Assembly (NCBI GenBank): GCA_015075625.1
Contig: JABTTZ010000003.1
Location: 682,001-746,000 of the forward strand
Reading direction: 5' to 3'
From: Anaerolineales bacterium
Lineage (GTDB): Bacteria; Chloroflexota; Anaerolineae; Aggregatilineales; UBA2796
Length of the DNA stretch: 64,000 nucleotides
Shown here: positions 1 through 7,797 of the stretch, in pieces
How the letters are laid out: every line of letters begins with the position of its first letter
How positions within the stretch are numbered: position 1 is the first letter of the stretch
Notes under the pieces: model-generated
Seen by the model: the letters and a program-made list of their open reading frames with translations, nothing else
The model's database searches: none
Told to the model about the DNA's origin: nothing
Made by a program: the position numbers and the translations under genes

Positions 1-156
1 GGAACTCATCGCGTTGAAGTAGCTGAAGGCGGCAAGGTTGCGGATGCCCTCGGCGCTGAGGGTAGACACCCACGCCACAGGGCGTGGGGTGATGGTGGTG
101 GTGATCAGGTTGTAAACGACGTTTGGTTGGAGCGTCTGTGGGTCAAAGGTGAGCAA
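1..156 (-). CDS. Flavin reductase-like FMN-binding protein, N-terminal part (cut by window edge)
   Basis: The minus-strand frame entering from the left edge reads LTFDPQTLQPNVVYNLI, then TPRPVAWVSTLS and RNLAAFSYFNAMSS. That is the N-terminal signature of the flavin reductase/DIM6-NTAB FMN-binding fold: a PRPVAWVST strand, then the FSYFN segment that contacts FMN. About 52 codons are visible and the remainder lies outside. I place the start at the TTG at 156-154 because a GAGG Shine-Dalgarno core lies 8 nt upstream and no ATG or GTG in frame fits. It is co-directional with the ATPase gene that ends 54 nt upstream, so it could be the last gene of that operon or an independent housekeeping gene. 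Family assignment is by eye; the exact substrate is unknown. Confidence 0.68.
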   Translation of the reverse strand, partial: MLTFDPQTLQPNVVYNLITTTITPRPVAWVSTLSAEGIRNLAAFSYFNAMSS

Positions 157-210
157 TAGGATGACCTCATGAGAAGATGAACGGACACCTTCTCAATTGT
201 AACAAAGAGG

Positions 211-1602
211 TTACGCTAACCCCTTCTCTAATTCCCGTTGGAGGCGATTCGGATCGTAATCTTGATGAACGTACATGAGATCACAAATGGTTACTGCCAA
301 ACGGATCAATTCGCGGATATTGATTTGGCGATTTTTAAGGCTTCGTGAGAGCAACGCAGAGGTTTCCCTGAGAAGATTTTGGTAGCGTTCTTTGGACGGG
401 TTGCGATAGTCAAAGGCAACGCTATGATAGCGTAGAACCATCTTCAGAAATTTATCAATGTCTTCTTTCAAAAAGCGATTGTCTAAACGAACGACCTGAG
501 AGGGGGTAAGCCATACTTCAACGGGCATCCGACTTTCGCTTTCGGTGGAGGCGAACAAAAAGAGGAGGTGTGCGTCGTCGGTGAAATTGACCGGATAATC
601 CGCCCGCAGGTGATTGGGAATGGTCTCAGGATCGATCAAGCTGGCAGAGGGTCCCATCGCAGCGTGAATAAGCGCTTTGAAGAAGGCATCGGCACGCTCT
701 CGCTGGGCTGTTTTCAAAAGTGAATAATGTTCGGACTCGTCAATCAAGACCACCAATCCGGCATAGCCAAGAGAGGCAGCTAAAGCGCTTATGGCTGTCA
801 AGAGGTAGGCATATTGACGCGCCACCTCGCCGTTGACATAGAGAGGTGGCGGTTTTTTGAAGAATTGCCGCATGGCAGCCGTAGGTTTGATTTGAGCGCT
901 GAGCCAATAAGCGATGTCTTCGGCAGCTTGGGCATTGTCACACAGGGATAAGGATTCAAGGGCTAGACATAGCGGGCAATCATCAATAGGACTGCGGTTC
1001 ACAAAGGCACCGAGTTGATGAGGACTTTCTAGCGCCTTTTGCAAAAGGGGTTTCAAGCCGCCTTCATCATGATCCGGGTAGCGAAGCGAGGCGATCAGAG
1101 ATCGATAAATCTCGCGTGCCTTGCCCGGCGGCACTTCAACGAGATCAAGGCTGGTATTGGCAACCAAAAAATTTTTTTCAAGGGCTTTCTGGGCGGTTAG
1201 CTCAACAAAATGGCTTTTCCCAAAACCATAGTCAGCAATGACTGCCATTGCCTCGCCGCCGTGTTCCAATGCCCGTGCGATGGCACGATCAAGGCTTGTT
1301 TGTTCTGCCTCCAAGCCAATGGTGAGGTCTTTGACCTGTTTTATCGGGACGACACCCGCACGCAGCGCCTCTAACGTCTGACGATTCAGGAATTGATCGG
1401 TTTGGGGTGGTGGAGGGACAGGATGATACCCGTTGTGGGTTGGGATATGGGCGTGAATGGACTCCGCCTCGAATTCATGGGAATGGAGGCGATAGCGCTG
1501 TCCTGAGGCGAACTTCACTTCCCAAATATAGCCACCCATAATGCTTTTGAGAAGGATGCCTTCACCAAGAGTAGGGTGTTTCACCCGACGTGCGGTTGTC
1601 AT
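211..1602 (-). CDS. BREX-type (BrxD/DUF2791-like) P-loop ATPase with N-terminal extension
   Basis: The 463-residue protein has a Walker A loop ADYGFGKSH at about residues 123-131 and a Walker B LVVLIDESEH at about 281-290. This layout, with GKSH and an acidic DE pair, is that of the ATP-binding proteins of BREX defence systems (BrxC/BrxD, DUF2791) and of the related ATPase in Shango. Residues 1-60 form a small beta-rich extension (KHPTLGEGILLKS) resembling a CarD/TudorLike or SH3-type fold, followed by a proline linker (PVPPPPQ). It is the third gene of a minus-strand operon, 23 nt after the second ATPase. No transmembrane segment is seen, so it is probably cytosolic. A role in phage defence is inferred only from the ATPase family; the partners differ from those of known systems. 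Confidence 0.75.
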   Translation of the reverse strand: MTTARRVKHPTLGEGILLKSIMGGYIWEVKFASGQRYRLHSHEFEAESIHAHIPTHNGYHPVPPPPQTDQFLNRQTLEALRAGVVPIKQVKDLTIGLEAEQTSLDRAIARALEHGGEAMAVIADYGFGKSHFVELTAQKALEKNFLVANTSLDLVEVPPGKAREIYRSLIASLRYPDHDEGGLKPLLQKALESPHQLGAFVNRSPIDDCPLCLALESLSLCDNAQAAEDIAYWLSAQIKPTAAMRQFFKKPPPLYVNGEVARQYAYLLTAISALAASLGYAGLVVLIDESEHYSLLKTAQRERADAFFKALIHAAMGPSASLIDPETIPNHLRADYPVNFTDDAHLLFLFASTESESRMPVEVWLTPSQVVRLDNRFLKEDIDKFLKMVLRYHSVAFDYRNPSKERYQNLLRETSALLSRSLKNRQINIRELIRLAVTICDLMYVHQDYDPNRLQRELEKGLA

Positions 1603-1625
1603 GATGGACGTTCCTGCTTCATCGT

Positions 1626-2936
1626 CTACGCATTATCGGCGTCAGGATATTCAGTCAATGCATCGCCCTCGCCCTGAATGATCTTTTGGGCGTCGCTGCT
1701 ATTCAGCCTTTGTTCACCTTCTTCTTTTTGTCGAAACCATTCCCCAACCAACGCCTTGACGAATAACCGTCGATGGCTAATGGCTAAAAATGATTTCATG
1801 GAGGCTTCAGCAAGCACCATGATGTTTTGGGTTTGTATCTCGTGATTCATGGACGTGCCAAAGGCAACCTCGAAGATGGGAAGTAATTTTTGCCCAATCT
1901 GATTAAGCAGATCGGTATCAGCCATATCCAAATGGTCAAGGTTGATCTGGGGGCTGAAGGGGTTGGAGCGGGAAAAATAGCCGGGTGCTTGCACACGCTG
2001 CTGAAGGGCGGGGTATTTAGGAATCACATTATGGATGAAATCTGGGGGAACAGCATAGACAAAGAGCGTTCCGGGTAAATCATCCCGACAGCGATCAATG
2101 ACTTCCCGCAGGTTGTCTGTGGCAGCCTTTTCCGCTTTACCACTAAGGCTCAACATACGATCCCCTTCGTCAAAGAGGAGCGCCAAGCCATTACAACCAA
2201 AGACACGCACCATTTGGCAAAGAGAGCGGAGCATTTTAAAGGCATTGTTTTTGGTGATCTTTTCCGTCACCCCAATCTGCCGGAGTTCCTTCATGTCATC
2301 AGGGCTGCTCTCCTCGCCATGCAGCCAACGCTGAAGGGCATCCAGTTTTACCTCCCCATTTCCCAAAAGAGCATCCACATAGCCAATGATCGCTTTATGG
2401 TAGCTGAGGCTATCGCTTGGCGTGGTGAGAAGGGTTTGCCGAAGTGCCTGAATATCCGGTAAGGACAGCACCGCCTCGTCGTACAGATTCATTCCATGCG
2501 GGCTGACAATGCGCCGTAGTGTCCCTTCAATGAAACGGGTTATGCCACGCTCATCGTCATCATCACCCTCACTGTTATGACGAATCATGGCGGAGGCGAC
2601 TGCCCCGTACACTCGTTTTTGATCGTCGTAGGGGCATTCTTTAGGGCTAAGGTCAACCTTGCTAACAACGAAATTTCGCGCCCATGCCAAATCCCTTAGA
2701 CAGTATAAGAAGTGTGATTTGCCACTTCCATAATCGCCCACAACAAGTTTAAAAACCGCCCCACCATCCGCCAAATAGGAGGAGAGGTAATGTTTATCGA
2801 GGGCATCTAAAATGGATTCGTTCCCTACGTTGTAGTAGCTTACTCCCCTGCCTAGTGGCGTGCCGGATTGCCCTAAGACCTCAATGATTTGGCGGGCAAG
2901 TCTTGGTTCGGGGGCTTCGGGCATTTCAATCACCAT
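1626..2936 (-). CDS. BREX-type (BrxD/DUF2791-like) P-loop ATPase
   Basis: The 436-residue protein carries Walker A VVGDYGSGKSHFL at about residues 65-77, followed by the LYCLRDLAW helix and the VDLSPKECPYDD segment characteristic of BrxD-family ATPases. Walker B is GLALLFDEGDRML at about 249-261. The PLGRG and YYNVG stretches before the P-loop also match that family's N-terminus. It differs clearly from the downstream ATPase in length and motifs, so the pair is not a recent tandem duplication and may form a hetero-oligomer. It begins 5 nt after the stop of the helical first gene, which implies translational coupling. The internal acidic stretch GDDDDERG (about 124-131) is unusual. Biochemical role unknown; a DNA- or complex-remodelling ATPase is the likely role. 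Confidence 0.78.
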   Translation of the reverse strand: MVIEMPEAPEPRLARQIIEVLGQSGTPLGRGVSYYNVGNESILDALDKHYLSSYLADGGAVFKLVVGDYGSGKSHFLYCLRDLAWARNFVVSKVDLSPKECPYDDQKRVYGAVASAMIRHNSEGDDDDERGITRFIEGTLRRIVSPHGMNLYDEAVLSLPDIQALRQTLLTTPSDSLSYHKAIIGYVDALLGNGEVKLDALQRWLHGEESSPDDMKELRQIGVTEKITKNNAFKMLRSLCQMVRVFGCNGLALLFDEGDRMLSLSGKAEKAATDNLREVIDRCRDDLPGTLFVYAVPPDFIHNVIPKYPALQQRVQAPGYFSRSNPFSPQINLDHLDMADTDLLNQIGQKLLPIFEVAFGTSMNHEIQTQNIMVLAEASMKSFLAISHRRLFVKALVGEWFRQKEEGEQRLNSSDAQKIIQGEGDALTEYPDADNA

Positions 2937-2941
2937 GAGGT

Positions 2942-4009
2942 TTATTTACCCTCTTTCTGAAAGACAAGATCGCCAACATAACGTCCATCATGGGGAGCGT
3001 TTCCGCTAACTACCCATACACTACGTTCAGCATTATCGGTGTTCGCTTTGATCGCCACATGAATAACGGCTTGGAAGCCCTTATAGGCTAAGGGTTGGTG
3101 GGCAAGATAACGATCTAAATCATAGGCAAATTGGGCGCGGGTGTAGTCCACAAAGCTATGTTTACTGGGGACAGCCCGAAAGGTTTTCGCTTGACGGAGC
3201 AAGACCATCTCAAAATAGCACTCCACGATGTTTGCCCGTAGATCAGCCCCCTCGCGCCGACCACGCACCGTATTCCATGCCTCGTAAAGGTGACGTATCC
3301 ATGTTGTGCCATCTTCAGGGCGATTGATAATGGCTTTTTGTTCACGCTCATAGGCTTTAATCAAGCCATCGACGCTGAGCGGAAGCCCCTTTGCCACAAC
3401 CTCTTTGCCATAGCTCAGGGTTGCTTTGCGTTTGATGAAATCAACACTAATCTCGAATCGCCCAATGGTCATGGTGGGCGGTCTACCACCGAGTTCTAAC
3501 CCTTTTTCGGCAAGGGCATCGCGCAGCGCAGCGCCAAACATCGTGCCGAGCGCCCGCTGCCCTTCTTCCAATTCGCCTTCGATCTCTCTAAACACATCGG
3601 GCAAGGCAGCATCGGTAATTTTTATTTTTTTCAGCGACTCATAAGTTTTGCCGAGCTTGACGACATCAGGATATTCGCCACGTAATGCCACTTCAAGATT
3701 ACGAAGGGAAGCAACAAATGTACTGAGCGTTTTGATCTCTCGTTTAAGTTCAGGCACTAAGGGGTCAATGACTGTTTCTTTTAACTGTATATCGGCTAGA
3801 CGCTGCGCTGTGCTTTGGGCTTTGCTCAGAGCCGTTTCAGAATTCAGGACGGGTGTGTACGCTGTGTAATCATTAAAGGCTTTCTGGGCTTTAGTCGATG
3901 ACTTGAACGTGGTTTCGAGGGCAGTGAGAAGTGTGGTCGCAGATTTTGCCTGTTGTGCATAGGTTTCGCGCAGAGTGGCTAAGGTTTCGCGCAGTACAGT
4001 TGATGGCAT
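2942..4009 (-). CDS. Unknown helical protein, first gene of the two-ATPase operon
   Basis: I do not recognise this 355-residue family. Residues 1-160 are strongly helical and rich in Ala, Thr, Leu, Glu and Lys with heptad-like spacing (LRETLATLRETYAQQAKSA), suggesting a coiled coil. Residues 160-355 look like a mixed alpha/beta domain with aromatic-rich helices (EAWNTVRGRREGAD, NIVECYFEMVLLR, YTRAQFAYDLDRYL). There is no signal peptide, membrane segment or obvious catalytic motif. The start is supported by an AGGAA-type ribosome site about 9 nt upstream and by a good promoter 30 nt further up. As the first gene before two BREX-type ATPases it is probably their dedicated partner or sensor. BrxA, BrxB and TerB-like identity could not be supported by any motif. 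Confidence 0.7.
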   Translation of the reverse strand: MPSTVLRETLATLRETYAQQAKSATTLLTALETTFKSSTKAQKAFNDYTAYTPVLNSETALSKAQSTAQRLADIQLKETVIDPLVPELKREIKTLSTFVASLRNLEVALRGEYPDVVKLGKTYESLKKIKITDAALPDVFREIEGELEEGQRALGTMFGAALRDALAEKGLELGGRPPTMTIGRFEISVDFIKRKATLSYGKEVVAKGLPLSVDGLIKAYEREQKAIINRPEDGTTWIRHLYEAWNTVRGRREGADLRANIVECYFEMVLLRQAKTFRAVPSKHSFVDYTRAQFAYDLDRYLAHQPLAYKGFQAVIHVAIKANTDNAERSVWVVSGNAPHDGRYVGDLVFQKEGK

Positions 4010-4039
4010 AGAGAGTTTTCCTGTGTGTCACATAGCAAA

Positions 4040-4068
4040 AGTTTAGACTATAACTGAACGTGTGTCAA
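4040..4068 (-). promoter_or_regulatory. Sigma70-type promoter of the two-ATPase operon
   Basis: On the minus strand a perfect -35 TTGACA (4068-4063) is followed after exactly 17 bp by TAAACT (4045-4040). It lies about 30 bp upstream of the start at 4009. A nearby TATAGT could serve as an alternative -10. Confidence 0.65.
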
Positions 4069-4153
4069 CGAAATAGATACAGGTCAGTTTTGTCTGAGAG
4101 GGTATACGGAAAGAGGTGTAATGGGTAAAGAGGAAAAGATAAAGGGAAACAAG

Positions 4154-4288
4154 ATGGCACACAAAGCCTACCTAAGTGACCTGAGCGATGCTGAATGGGC
4201 TATTCTAGAGTCATTGATACCAGCCCCCAAAAGGGGTGGTTGTCTAGCCAAGCAGAGTCGGCGGGAAATTGTGAATGCCATACAGTGA
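4154..4288 (+). pseudogene. IS5-family transposase N-terminal fragment
   Basis: An ATG frame encodes MAHKAYLSDLSDAEWAILE, then SLIPAPKRGGCLAKQSRREIVN, and stops after 44 codons. The D-x-EW-xxLE-xLIP...REIVNAI pattern is the N-terminal DUF4096 domain of IS5-family (IS1031/ISL2-like) transposases. In intact proteins the text continues into a DDE domain, which is absent here. The fragment runs straight into a REP-like hairpin at its stop codon, so the rest was deleted or replaced. It lies between the promoter of the ATPase operon and hflX. Confidence 0.7.
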
Positions 4289-4289
4289 T

Positions 4290-4336
4290 CCCGCCGCTAA
4301 AGCAGCGGGCTGAAAGCAGCCACCCCTTCGGGGCTT
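4290..4336 (+). repeat. REP-like hairpin doublet, copy 1
   Basis: Two adjacent small hairpins: an imperfect one (CCCGCCGCT, AA, AGCAGCGGG) and a second with CCCC-TTC-GGGG. The same two hairpins in the same order occur in inverted orientation at 51785-51832. Paired palindromes of this type resemble REP elements mobilised by IS200-like REP-associated transposases, but no such gene is in the window. Confidence 0.6.
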
Positions 4337-4344
4337 GGAACCCC

Positions 4345-4435
4345 TACCCCCGTAAACAGAGAGCGGGACTCTCTCCCTCTGTCCCTGTGTACTAGGACAA
4401 GGGGGAGGGGGTTCTTCTAGAAATGACTGTGAGAG
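4345..4435. repeat. Member of a dispersed pyrimidine/purine-run intergenic repeat
   Basis: A segment with CCCTACCCCCGTAAAC, a CCCTCTGTCCCTGT/ACAAGGGGGAGGG imperfect fold, and a GGGGTTCTTCTAGAAAT tail. The tail recurs near 55345-55380 (GGGGTTCTTTAGAAATCA), placing it in the same intergenic repeat family seen at 20.4, 26.5, 55.2 and 63.96 kb. No gene is visible between 4289 and the hflX promoter. Confidence 0.4.
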
Positions 4436-4528
4436 GCACTAGCCTGAGAACCTATCACGTAAAGACGATGGAGGAGATCATTGTCCTATCACCCGTTTCG
4501 GCGCTAGTGCTATCTGCGGTTTTGACGG

Positions 4529-4558
4529 TTTACAGGTCGCCCTCTCTCGTCCTACAAT
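4529..4558 (+). promoter_or_regulatory. Candidate hflX promoter
   Basis: TTTACA (4529-4534) and TACAAT (4553-4558) are separated by 18 bp, about 30 bp before the chosen hflX start. A TTGACG at 4522 would give a 25-bp spacer and is therefore less likely to be the -35. Confidence 0.45.
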
Positions 4559-4588
4559 ACAAGAGATCGCTTGGATGGAGAATTCTTT

Positions 4589-5923
4589 ATGTCACTTTAT
4601 GACCTTACGAACGAAAACGCCGAACGCGGCTACCTTGTGGCGGCGGAGGTGAAACAATCTCGCCCCCTCATCCGGGCGGAAGATTCCCTTGACGAGTTAG
4701 CACTGCTGGCAAAGACCGCTGGAATCACTGTCGTTGGGCAAGCCGTCCAACACCTGCGCCAGATCGACCCCTCTACCTATATTGGGTCGGGGAAGGTGCA
4801 AGAAATCTATGAGGATGTCCAGCGTTTGAACGCCACTATCGTCCTTTTTGATGATGAGCTGTCCCCCCGCCACCAGCGCGAGTTGGAGGCGGTTTTTGGC
4901 GAATCGATCAAGGTGTTGGATCGCTCGGCGTTGATTTTGGACATCTTCGCCCAACACGCCCGCACACGGGAAGGGGCGCTTCAGGTTGAACTTGCCCAGT
5001 ACGAATACCGCCTTCCGCGGCTGACACGGCAGTGGACGCACTTGGCACGGCAGGCGGGCGGCGGCGGTGGACGCGGCGGGAACGCCGGCGTGGGCTTACG
5101 CGGACCCGGTGAAACGCAGCTTGAGGTTGACCGGCGGGACATCAGCCGCCGCATCAGCAAGCTAAAAGAAGACCTTGAAGAGGTTCGCGCTCACCGCCAG
5201 CGCCACCGCGCCCAACGAGTGCGGCAAGGCGTTCCGGTGGTTGCCCTTGTGGGCTATACGAACGCCGGAAAGTCTACACTGCTGAATCGCTTGACAGGGG
5301 CGGATGTTTATGCGGCAAACCAACTCTTTGCCACGCTTGACCCAACAACGCGCCAATTAGCCCTGCCCGGTGGCAAGAACGTGCTGCTTTCCGATACGGT
5401 AGGGTTCATCCAAAAACTACCCACGACGCTGATTGCCGCCTTCCGCGCCACCTTAGAAGAAGTGGTGGCGGCAGATGTGATCATTCATGTGGTCGATGCG
5501 TCTCACCCTATGATGCGCGAACAGATTGAGACGGTGGAAGATACGTTGGCGCAGATCGAGACACCAAACCTGCCGCTCATTCTGGTGCTGAACAAGATCG
5601 ACGCGCTTGAGGGGCAACCAACGCCCGATCTGAGCGGCTTTGGGGGGACGGATCGCTACAGCCGCTATGCGGCGGTTGTGCCGCTTTCGGCGCGGACGGG
5701 AACAGGGACGGAGGGGCTGCTAACGGAGATCGCTCAGGTGTTGCAAGAAGCGCTGATCGCTGTACACGTGACGCTGCCCTATCAGCGCGGCGATCTGGTT
5801 GCCTTGATTCACGATCAAGGCGTAGTGAACGAGGAAAGCCATACGGAGACGGGTGTCGTCATTGATGCCCATGTCCCCCCACGCCTTGCAGCGATTTTGG
5901 CAGAGGTCAAAATCACGGCATAA
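4589..5923 (+). CDS. hflX: GTPase HflX
   Basis: HflX is a ribosome-associated GTPase that splits stalled or hibernating 70S ribosomes, especially under heat stress. The product of 444 residues carries the HflX N-terminal domain (IDPSTYIGSGKVQEI), the glycine-rich GGGGGRGGNAGVGLRGPGE linker, the ETQLEVDRR motif, then G1 GYTNAGKST (about 221-229), G3 DTVGFI and G4 NKID. Its length is normal for the family. A TTG start is possible at 4571, but the ATG at 4589 has GGAG 8 nt upstream and is preferred. A small membrane protein gene follows 53 nt later. Confidence 0.95.
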   Translation: MSLYDLTNENAERGYLVAAEVKQSRPLIRAEDSLDELALLAKTAGITVVGQAVQHLRQIDPSTYIGSGKVQEIYEDVQRLNATIVLFDDELSPRHQRELEAVFGESIKVLDRSALILDIFAQHARTREGALQVELAQYEYRLPRLTRQWTHLARQAGGGGGRGGNAGVGLRGPGETQLEVDRRDISRRISKLKEDLEEVRAHRQRHRAQRVRQGVPVVALVGYTNAGKSTLLNRLTGADVYAANQLFATLDPTTRQLALPGGKNVLLSDTVGFIQKLPTTLIAAFRATLEEVVAADVIIHVVDASHPMMREQIETVEDTLAQIETPNLPLILVLNKIDALEGQPTPDLSGFGGTDRYSRYAAVVPLSARTGTGTEGLLTEIAQVLQEALIAVHVTLPYQRGDLVALIHDQGVVNEESHTETGVVIDAHVPPRLAAILAEVKITA

Positions 5924-5976
5924 TTAGAGTGTTATGCCAAGATGATTCAGGGCGCCTTTGAAGGGGACACCGTGCG

Positions 5977-6249
5977 ATGATTAAACGACTTATCAGCGGG
6001 ATCGACAAATCCCCTCGCCTCGCTGCGATCCTGAAGTGGTTTCGGACGACCCTTCCCGCCCGCCGGGGGCTTATGCTCTTTGTGGCAATGGGGGTGATCT
6101 TTCTCAGTTTGATCGTCCATATTCTGTGGGTGATCAGCGGGAGCGTTTTCCTTGCCATCTGCGGCTTTGTTTTGCTGCACTTTGCCGTTATAGGAGGCTT
6201 CTTCGGCATCTTGCTGGGAGAGGCGCTAGGGCGGGGCTATCGGGAATAG
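5977..6249 (+). CDS. Small two-helix membrane protein of unknown function
   Basis: A 90-residue product starts with a basic amphipathic segment (MIKRLISGIDKSPRLAAILKW). Two hydrophobic helices follow, at about residues 32-54 (LMLFVAMGVIFLSLIVHILW) and 58-82, ending in RGYRE. The gene lies 53 nt after hflX in the same direction and could be cotranscribed. No family is recognised. The inverted dispersed repeat begins 11 nt after its stop. The coding call rests on the clean hydrophobicity pattern and the plausible operon position. Confidence 0.6.
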   Translation: MIKRLISGIDKSPRLAAILKWFRTTLPARRGLMLFVAMGVIFLSLIVHILWVISGSVFLAICGFVLLHFAVIGGFFGILLGEALGRGYRE

Positions 6250-6259
6250 CGCAAAATAC

Positions 6260-6426
6260 TATTGCAGTATCCTCACTGGTTGGGCTGCAACTAGCCTTCT
6301 TACAAGAAGGGCGGGCGTCGTTCGTTTACCCCTTAGATCACCACCCCCTAGTCCATCGGTAAGTACATCGTGATAAGTGGGGCTGTCAACCACTATGGGA
6401 TCTATCTCCTTGAAAAATGCTGTAGG
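6260..6426 (+). repeat. 167-bp dispersed repeat, copy 1 (inverted relative to 53.4 kb)
   Basis: From TATTGCAGTA to CTGTAGG this segment matches the reverse complement of 53341-53506 along its whole length, with only scattered substitutions and single-base indels. Strongly conserved stretches include CAGCCTTCTTACAAGAAGG, CGTCGTTCGTTTACCCCTT and TCTCCTTGAAAAATGCTGTA. It contains the palindrome CTTCTTACAAGAAG. There is no ORF and no clear terminal inverted repeat, so it could be a MITE remnant or a structured intergenic element. Confidence 0.8.
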
Positions 6427-6474
6427 TCAATTCCCTAGCCCTTGCTCCTAGATGGAGTAGGGGTTGAATACCCT

Positions 6475-7191
6475 TCAGGCGGCGAGTGCCGCCATCCCCA
6501 AAAAGTAGGCGTTCGCCAAGAATGCCAGGGTGAGCATGGCGATATACCCTAAGAGGGCAAGTGCCAAGAAGATCAGGGCGATGAGGACGGCAAGGGTTGA
6601 CGCTGTTGCCACAACGCTGAGAGCGAATAGAAACAGCGCCCCGGCAACAACCGAGAGTAAGATGAGTAGAAACGTCAGCAGCGTCTCATAGAGAAACAGC
6701 ATTCCAAATACAGCACGCCCCCCCCGTGCGTCGCGCAGGCGCTCACCAATGGTCACATAGCTGGCAAACTGATCGCGTTGGGCAAAGCGTGTATGCCCCG
6801 TCCAGAGGACATAAGACATAAGCAGGCTGTAAAGCGCAGCAAGGGCAAAGCCCACACACCGCAGCGCCTCAAACCCACCGCCAACGCGCCCCCCCAAGAC
6901 GAGCGAAACTCCAGTCAGACAGCCAATCAGAAACAAAGCAGGGATCAGATAAAAGGCTGTGGCAGCAATGCTCAGTAAGCCGCGCACGGCAATATCTGCC
7001 CAATCCCCCCATCCGGGCAAGGGTAAATCGCTCCCGCGAGCGATGTTGCGTGCGGTGGTCACCGCATAGCCAGACCAAAGAATGATATTCAGCCCCGGAA
7101 CAAAGCCAACGACAAGGAAAATCAGTAATTTCTGCGCCCATTGGGGGTCTTCAAAGGGGTAGGTTACGGAGCGTCCAATATCAAACTGCAT
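6475..7191 (-). CDS. DUF4013-family polytopic membrane protein
   Basis: The 238-residue protein starts with SVTYPFEDPQWAQKLLI, then GFVPGLNIILWSGYAV, ARGSDLPLPGWGDW and ADIAVRGLLSI. This is the characteristic N-terminal arrangement of DUF4013 membrane proteins, whose function is unknown. Five or six hydrophobic segments follow, up to the C-terminus (LTLAFLANAYFLGMAALAA). Its ATG overlaps the stop of the upstream thioredoxin-like gene by one base (TGATG), so the two are translationally coupled. It is the last gene of the five-gene minus-strand unit that begins at 10542. Confidence 0.8.
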   Translation of the reverse strand: MQFDIGRSVTYPFEDPQWAQKLLIFLVVGFVPGLNIILWSGYAVTTARNIARGSDLPLPGWGDWADIAVRGLLSIAATAFYLIPALFLIGCLTGVSLVLGGRVGGGFEALRCVGFALAALYSLLMSYVLWTGHTRFAQRDQFASYVTIGERLRDARGGRAVFGMLFLYETLLTFLLILLSVVAGALFLFALSVVATASTLAVLIALIFLALALLGYIAMLTLAFLANAYFLGMAALAA

Positions 7192-7793
7192 CAGCGTCGT
7201 TCCGCCATAGCCTTCAGATAACCGTCAAGGTCATCCGCCCGCAAGCCACCAATATGACGGTAGCGCACAACCCCTTCTGGATCAATGAAGTAGGTCATGG
7301 GGAGATTGACGCCCCCGTAATTTGTTGTCACCCGCCCATCAGTGTCCATCGCCACCGACATGGAGAGGTTAAGTTCCGTCATAAACTCACGAATGGTGGG
7401 GGCATCCTCAGCGCGGTTGATGGTGATCAGGCGAACGCCGCCCGGGACATCATTCGCCGCCGCGAACGTGCCATCCTGAAAGGACTGTAAGAGGGGCATT
7501 TCCTCTTTGCAGGGCAAGCACCATGTTGCCCATAGGTTGACGATCACCCACCCCCCGCGATAAGTGCCGAGATCAATCGTTGTCCCCTCTAGGGAGGCAA
7601 GCTGAAAGGGAGGGGCAGGTTTGTCTATCAGACTGAAGACGGCAAAGGTGGCGGCAGGGGGGGTGGGCGTTAGTGTCGCCCCCCCACTACCGCCGCTGAT
7701 TAAAATCGCCGTGAACATCGCCAAAATCGGCATGATCAGAAAGATCACAAGGATAGGGCGTGGACGGTAAGGTGGGTAAGGGTGATTGCTCAT
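7191..7793 (-). CDS. TlpA/ResA-like membrane-anchored thiol-disulfide oxidoreductase
   Basis: The 200-residue protein has one N-terminal membrane anchor (about residues 15-35) and then a thioredoxin fold of the TlpA/ResA type. The VNLWATWCLPCKEEMPLLQ region carries the redox-active CxxC (WCLPCKEEMP), and a cis-Pro loop lies at LPMTYFIDPEGVV. Such proteins reduce or rearrange disulfides outside the membrane, for example in cytochrome maturation. It starts 4 nt after the cNMP-binding gene and overlaps the DUF4013 gene. The partner substrate cannot be told from the sequence. Confidence 0.88.
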   Translation of the reverse strand: MSNHPYPPYRPRPILVIFLIMPILAMFTAILISGGSGGATLTPTPPAATFAVFSLIDKPAPPFQLASLEGTTIDLGTYRGGWVIVNLWATWCLPCKEEMPLLQSFQDGTFAAANDVPGGVRLITINRAEDAPTIREFMTELNLSMSVAMDTDGRVTTNYGGVNLPMTYFIDPEGVVRYRHIGGLRADDLDGYLKAMAERR

Positions 7794-7797
7794 GTCC

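Noticed and set aside
211-4009. Complete BREX or Shango system
   Set aside because: Only the ATPase component type is present. No PglX-type methyltransferase, PglZ phosphatase, Lon-like protease, TerB-like protein or helicase motif was found in the visible sequence.
4195-4395. Plus-strand open frame over the IS fragment and REP doublet
   Set aside because: It is out of frame with the transposase fragment and consists of repeat-derived sequence.
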